A stretch of 25,091 nt of DNA from positions 737,669 to 762,759 of the forward strand of contig VHZZ01000008.1 in the NCBI GenBank assembly GCA_009801015.1, read 5' to 3'. Numbering within the stretch: the first letter of the stretch is position 1; each line of letters starts with the position of its first letter. Both the position numbers and the translations under genes were made by a program. This DNA comes from Silene noctiflora. Its lineage: Eukaryota; Streptophyta; Magnoliopsida; Caryophyllales; Caryophyllaceae. Below the pieces are notes generated by a model. It saw only the letters and a list, made by a program, of their open reading frames with translations. It did no database searches and was not told the origin of the DNA. Below, one piece after another: positions 21,101 through 25,091 of the stretch.

Positions 21101-22113
21101 CAGTGACTCGAATCAATTACTGGCAAGAATGAAACGAAATACCACAAATACTTACAGCATCAAATTTTTTGCAAACTGAATAGCAACACACACAAAAGAT
21201 AGAAAATACAATTCAGAACATAGCAATAATTTAGCTGCCTCTATATACTAAAGAAAAACTTTGCTTTCGATTTTCCAGAGACATTTTTGAGTGATCATTG
21301 CTAATATTCACCATATCTGATGTAGCCAATGGCTCATTATTCTTCGGCTCTGATACTTGGTTTAAAGCAATATGTTTCATCAAACCAGTTCCATTTCTTG
21401 CACTGTGCAGCAAGAAGATGCAACTCCAAACCAAATTACCGCCACGAGTCCACAATTCAATCGAAAACAAACTCTATATACATTCTAACACAGGAGTAAG
21501 ATCGGGTATCCACAAGGCCACAAGTCCTTTCACCCTCAGTATTACTCGAATGTCGACAGAAAAAACGTATACACAGGTTGAATTCAGTAATTCCTGAGCT
21601 CAAAATAGAAGAGAAATGACATGATCGACGAAACTTACAGAAATAATACTCCCTCCGTCCCAATAATTTGTTTAACTTCGATTAAAATACTCCTCATAAA
21701 GAATATAAAGGGTAAACGAACGAATGAAAACATTTATCGAAATTATCATTGTGTGATGATATTTGAACAAGCGTATGAAAATGACTTGGAAAGTAAAAAT
21801 CAATTCAGGCATAAGTTTGACGACAAATATCACATCGGAAAATGAAAAAAAAAAGTGAGTTTATCGAAACCCTAGAACATAGAAAGGGGGGAGAAACCTT
21901 AGCAACGTCGAGAGGATTAACGATGACGGCGGAGATGACGGCGGCGCCGGCGGCGGAGAGAGCACGCTCCGTCAAACTCAAACTAAAATCCGACAACTTC
22001 GGAGGTTTCCGATAGTCAACTCTCTCATCTTCGTTCGATATCGACATCGAATTGTCGAAACCAGCGCCGTTAACGGCCGCCGGAAACAACGTCGACGGCG
22101 GCGCGTGAGGCAT
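15160..22113 (-). CDS. MTM1: Mitochondrial carrier, MTM1/SLC25A39-40 type, 10 exons, 392 aa
   Basis: Inner-membrane carrier of the SLC25 family, most like plant MTM1-type proteins (Arabidopsis At4g27940/At2g46320) and animal SLC25A39/40. The animal proteins import glutathione, and yeast Mtm1 affects mitochondrial manganese superoxide dismutase and iron. Exons (minus): 22113-21898, 21073-20999, 19331-19209, 18202-18143, 18065-17895, 17334-17235, 16894-16803, 16717-16568, 16471-16413, 15292-15160. All junctions are GT-AG and in frame; stop TAA at 15162-15160. The three carrier signatures are present: PLDVAKTR (67-74, split by intron 1), YPIELARTR (205-213) and CPLDVARTR (317-325), one per repeat, which implies six membrane helices. 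The loop after the first signature carries C88xxxC92 and C119xxC122. The first 45 residues are variable and have no obvious cleavable presequence. No stop or frameshift is seen. The exact substrate in plants is inferred. Confidence 0.94.
16204..16330 (+). mobile_element. Left-end fragment of the TCGGGT hAT-like element in MTM1 intron 9
   Basis: TAGACCTGGCGAA at 16204-16216 matches the 13-bp terminal repeat of the element at 6766-7181 at 12 of 13. About 100 bp of TCGGGT/GGGTCAGG words follow. No matching right end is found, so this is a truncated or decayed copy. Confidence 0.6.
17179..17519. other. Uncertain base calls (N) inside MTM1 introns
   Basis: N occurs at 17179 (intron 6) and at about twelve positions between 17402 and 17519 (intron 5). 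No exon base is affected. This suggests low-quality reads rather than an assembly gap. Confidence 0.9.
17590..17786. mobile_element. Stowaway-like MITE in MTM1 intron 5
   Basis: Element at about 17592-17786. The left end CTCCCTCGTATTCAAGG matches the inverse of the right end (CCCTCCTATTCAAGG) closely. TA precedes the left end; the right-hand TA is not preserved. A 13-bp phrase, CTTTGTGTGGTCC, is repeated internally. Non-coding. Confidence 0.6.
18263..18504. mobile_element. Stowaway MITE in MTM1 intron 3
   Basis: The 238-bp element is at 18265-18502 with a TA duplication at both ends (18263-18264, 18503-18504). The left end CTCCTTCCGTTTCACAAAGA pairs with the right end, whose inverse reads CTCCCTTTGTGTCACAAAGA. 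AT-rich interior, no coding capacity. Confidence 0.8.
19332..20998. other. MTM1 intron 2, the largest intron of the gene
   Basis: 1667 nt of AT-rich sequence between the exons that encode the two halves of the first matrix loop. I see no coding sequence. A hairpin-like palindrome around TTTTGCGCAAAA (about 20335-20356) follows a short stretch with GTGCGTGTCGGAGTG words. No element ends could be defined. Confidence 0.5.
21647..21720. mobile_element. Truncated Stowaway MITE in MTM1 intron 1
   Basis: TA (21647-21648) followed by CTCCCTCCGTCCCAATAATT is a textbook Stowaway left end. The sequence continues for about 70 bp, but the expected inverted right end is missing, so the copy is truncated. 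Confidence 0.6.
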
Positions 22114-22202
22114 CCAGTAAGTAGAAAATTAATTAAAAATGGATGAAAACAGGAAATAATCTGGAAAATGGAAGGTGAATTTATTCGTGGCGTGGAATTT
22201 AG

Positions 22203-22211
22203 GGCGCCAAA
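22203..22211 (-). promoter_or_regulatory. E2F-type site upstream of MTM1
   Basis: On the minus strand this reads TTTGGCGCC, an exact match to the E2F core TTTSSCGC, 90 bp before the MTM1 start codon. E2F sites usually mark S-phase or growth genes. Only the motif is seen; use is inferred. Confidence 0.4.
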
Positions 22212-22609
22212 TAATTTGGAGAAAATTGGAGTTCGTTTGACGTGTTCACTTTAGTCATTGCCTATGTAATGAAGTGTCGTTTACTAAACCTGGTAGACAA
22301 TGAAGATGTCGGATTCAGGTCGAGTCAATTCCGACTGTACTTCCTTCATTCAACTCCATTCTAGCATTTTATTTTTTTACGTTTGTCAACGTTTTTACGT
22401 ACTAAAATATCGTTAGCTATGTATTTACAAAAATTATAAAAGTTATATATTTTTAATATACTCGTAAAGACGAATCAAACAAGATCCCACATGAATATAT
22501 TTTCACGTATATATTGAAAGAAAATTGCAAATGCTTGCTTTTGAATAGTGTACAAAAATGAAAGTTTTAGAGTTTAGTTGAACTGAGGAAGTAGTATTTT
22601 TAATTTAAC

Positions 22610-22665
22610 AACATTTGAGTTAGGGTGGGTCAATTTGATTTCGGCTCATTTCCAGGTCTGTTATA
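22610..22665. mobile_element. Small remnant of the TCGGGT hAT-like family
   Basis: TAGGGTGGGTCAATTTG followed by TTTCGGCTCATTTCCAGGTCT resembles the right terminal part of the element at 6766-7181. Too short and diverged to define ends. Confidence 0.3.
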
Positions 22666-22670
22666 ATCTA

Positions 22671-22839
22671 GCTATATTCCAACAAGTCTTATTGTAACCG
22701 TTATAAGCTTGTAACATCTCACAATCTCTTTCCCACTTGCCCATTCATTTGCTCTCCGCCTCTCCCACTTACAGCTTGTGAGGTGTCACAAGCTTCTAAC
22801 GAAAAGCGCTCGTCACAAATGAGAATTTGGGCTATATTT
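22671..22839. mobile_element. Diverged Mutator-type MITE
   Basis: GCTATATTC at 22671-22679 and GCTATATTT at 22831-22839 form a 9-bp duplication with one mismatch. The 151 bp between have inverted ends that align with small gaps (shared AAGCTTGT[A/G]ACA[T/C]CTCACA). The outer end ATTCTCATTTGTGACG matches the family at 1212-1408 and 8211-8261. No coding capacity. Confidence 0.55.
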
Positions 22840-22871
22840 AGGGGATAATGGATTGTATGAAACAATAAACA

Positions 22872-22950
22872 TTCGAATCGGGTCATATTAATGGAGTCAT
22901 TCTCGGGTCATCAGTTTAGGTGTCAGGTCGAGACAATCTTGCCAATTCTA
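22872..22950. mobile_element. Right-end remnant of the TCGGGT hAT-like family
   Basis: Words such as AATCGGGTCAT and TCTCGGGTCATCAG lead to TTGCCAATTCTA (22939-22950), close to the TTTGCCAGGTCTA terminus of the element at 6766-7181. No left end is found. Confidence 0.45.
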
Positions 22951-23526
22951 GCGTTACCTTTTCGTGAAAGGCCCACGATGAAGGGATTATATATTGTTGA
23001 CAACTGTGGACACCCCTAGTTACACACAAAAAAAATTATCCCAACGCGAGTTATGTTTATTTTATATTAACTAATTGTTGCAAGGCGCCCTATCGAGTAC
23101 GATGCTTCAATTTGGCTAAATGGTATGCATAGTGAATAATCTGCGCATATCAAAACAAATGGGACATGGCTCATCATATCTAAAAGCTTATAATGTGATA
23201 TTATTAGTTTTATATAAAAAGCATTAATATGTACTTAATCAGCTGATATTATTAATTTTGTAAAATTTATTAAAACTAGTTAAGAATATTTATAAATAGG
23301 AATTTATTTATTAGTTACGAAGTATGTGGTAAAAAAAAGTTTCATTAAAATACATATTTGATGACTCTATTCAATTCTTTTGATTAATTTTTCATTTCAT
23401 GTTTTATTTTCATATTAAAATATAAAAAATTAATTATGTGTCAATTTAAAATCTATAGATAATACATTATTATAAAGTAAATGATCTATATATATACCAT
23501 GCATGCATGCACAGGACTCATACTAG

Positions 23527-23880
23527 TAAAAGTAACAATAACAACAGTGAGAGTAATGAAAGTAAATGCGGGAGTGGTGAAAGAAATGATAATGACGGCG
23601 AGAGTAGTGAAACTAGCAGTGGTTATAACAAATGTAATGAAATTAACAGTATGAACAATAGAGAAAGTATGAAAAATTAGCTAATAATTCGATTTAAAAA
23701 ATATATATTTTATTTATTTAAATATAAGAGTTTGATAAAATTAACATGAATAGATTAACCGTAAAAATAGCGTGAGTAGTCAAAGAAACAACAGTAACTG
23801 GAGGAGTAGTGAACGCAACAGTATTAACATGAGATGTCGTGAAAATAATAATATTAATCGCTGGAGTAGTGAATGTGTCT
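23527..23880 (+). repeat. Degenerate AGTAGTGAA / AACAGTAA tandem repeat
   Basis: Purine-rich units of roughly 30 bp recur, each with a GAGTAGTGAA-like and an AACAGTAA-like word (for example near 23546, 23571, 23602, 23806, 23865). An AT-rich block at about 23680-23760 interrupts the array. Units are too diverged for a firm period. Confidence 0.5.
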
Positions 23881-24304
23881 CACATAATTTGTTGATAAAT
23901 TTTACATTTCATTATAAATGGTCAACGTAGAAGTTAAGAAAGTCTAACATAGTTTTATTACATAGAAAATAAAATTTGATGATAAATAGAGGTAGACCGA
24001 GCAGGGTGGGGCACCAAACATGCAAACATAGTGAAAAAGTAAATCATGTATACGAAAGAGCAAATATGTTTATCGTCAATTTTCTAAAAGTGTTTTTTTT
24101 CAAAATTAGAAGCATCAATTTGGTGCTTCTATTTTAAGAACAAAAATCTTATTATTGAATTTTTAAGAAACTATTTTCAGCTTTTAAATAATTAGGTGTT
24201 TGGCCAATTTATGTTTTTCGGCAGAAAAATACTTAAAAAAGCTTGAATATTGACTCATTTGGTTGTGGGTGGGTCGTCTAGTTAATTCTTTCATTTAACC
24301 ACAA

Positions 24305-24336
24305 CTAGTTTAGATCCCGCGCAATGAATACGCGGT
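24305..24336 (-). mobile_element. Probable Helitron 3' terminus (minus strand)
   Basis: Read on the minus strand, a hairpin (CCGCG...CGCGG, 9-nt loop, 24335-24317) is followed 8 nt later by CTAG (24308-24305) and then host T. A hairpin shortly before a CTRR end with T next is the Helitron 3' pattern. The element body would extend to the right through AT-rich DNA; its 5' TC end was not found. Confidence 0.4.
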
Positions 24337-24999
24337 ATTTATATAGCTTTTATTTTTATATTATTTAATCATCCTAAATTAACACCTCATTAATTTTTCA
24401 TATTTCACGTCATTATATTTTATATGAGGACAAAAAATTGAACTATACAATTATTCAAGCAAATTCAGTAAAATTGAACTGTAAAATAATAGTGATATCT
24501 CATTAATTGTTCACTTTTTTGATTGTTGTATTTTGTTTTGAGAAAAAAAAAATTTAGAACTGGAAATTAATCCAAGAGAATTGAGTAATGTGCCGAAATG
24601 TATTTTTTTTAAAAGTATTTTTCATACCACAAAACTAGTGATTCCAATTTACAAATTCTCTCATTTTTTTTTGGTTATGAAAGTAATCAAAACGATTTAT
24701 AGTCTTGTTTATACTATACATAGGATAAATAGTATGAATCAAGTCATTCTGAAATAATAATATCAATAAAAGATTTAATAGTTTATAGTTTTATATATAC
24801 TTCCTATTATTTATACTTTAGTTAAAATATTGTAATTTAGTGTTCAGTGAAAAATTTTATAATTTGATGAAAATATTAATTTTAATGAAAAGAATTATAT
24901 AATGAAACACATTATAATTACTAATTTCCTTATTTAGTGAATAAAATTAAATTATCAATAACTTTCTTATTTAAAAAGATGTTTTTTTGAGGGGAAATT

Positions 25000-25091
25000 T
25001 GTAACACCCGAGAATTTCATAATTATATTAATAAATTATTTTTATAATTAATCCCGATTTTTAATTATTCTTCGTAATTTATTACGGTAAA
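25000..25091 (+). mobile_element. Probable start of an LTR (truncated by the window)
   Basis: TGTAACACCCGAGAATTTC begins at 25000. TGTAACACCC is a frequent first sequence of LTRs of plant Ty3/gypsy elements. Only 92 bp are available, so no second LTR or primer-binding site can be checked. Confidence 0.35.

Larger units (their letters stand above)
22951..25091. other. AT-rich intergenic region, no gene seen
   Basis: Very AT-rich DNA with no open frame that looks coding. Named parts are a degenerate AGTAGTGAA-type tandem repeat (23527-23880), a foldback around AGAAGCA/TGCTTCT (about 24108-24130), a probable Helitron 3' end (24305-24336) and a probable LTR start (25000 to the window end). CATGCATGCATGCAC at about 23500 is a short palindromic run. 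Confidence 0.6.

Noticed and set aside
21805-21897. Read-through extension of MTM1 exon 1
   Set aside because: The frame continues past a good donor (AAG/GTTTCT); joining to exon 2 restores the conserved PLDVAKTR motif, so the extension is intronic.
1-25091. tRNA, rRNA or CRISPR features, or a functional gene cluster
   Set aside because: No tRNA-like or rRNA-like sequence was recognised, no regularly spaced direct repeats with unique spacers occur, and the three genes have unrelated roles.

Overview
This window is nuclear DNA from a flowering plant, most likely a eudicot. It holds three genes with plant-type GT-AG introns in AT-rich non-coding DNA, and all three products are recognisable as plant family members. 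The miniature transposons here (Stowaway, Mutator-like, hAT-like) resemble ones I associate with Caryophyllales (beet/spinach/Silene type), but I could not check this and cannot name a species. Scattered N calls at 17179 and 17402-17519 lie only in introns.

Layout. Positions 1-2700 are intergenic and carry two Mutator-type MITEs, each flanked by a 9-bp target duplication. Positions 2770-5112 (minus) encode a plant MLKL-type protein: a DUF1221-type N-terminal helical region followed by a degenerate kinase domain, 667 aa in two coding exons. Positions 5113-8364 are intergenic and contain a gene relic, a 416-bp hAT-like element built from TCGGGT-type hexamers, a second element built from CGGATATC-type words, and a 51-bp Mutator-type mini-element. 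Positions 8504-14018 (plus) encode gamma-tubulin in 11 exons; the spliced product is exactly 474 aa and intron 5 is of the GC-AG type. Positions 15160-22113 (minus) encode an MTM1/SLC25A39-40-type mitochondrial carrier in 10 exons, 392 aa, convergent with gamma-tubulin. Positions 22114 to the end are intergenic and TE-derived: a Mutator-type MITE, hAT remnants, a degenerate tandem repeat, a probable Helitron 3' end and the probable first bases of an LTR retrotransposon.

The three genes are unrelated in function: immune cell-death type pseudokinase, microtubule nucleation, and mitochondrial glutathione/metal homeostasis carrier. There is no sign of an operon-like cluster. All splice junctions were derived by hand, and reading frame is preserved across every junction. 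The most biologically interesting signals are the degenerate catalytic motifs of the MLKL protein, a four-cysteine matrix loop in the carrier that mirrors the iron-sensing loop described for SLC25A39, and a set of very small MITEs with intact target duplications, one reduced to little more than its two terminal repeats.
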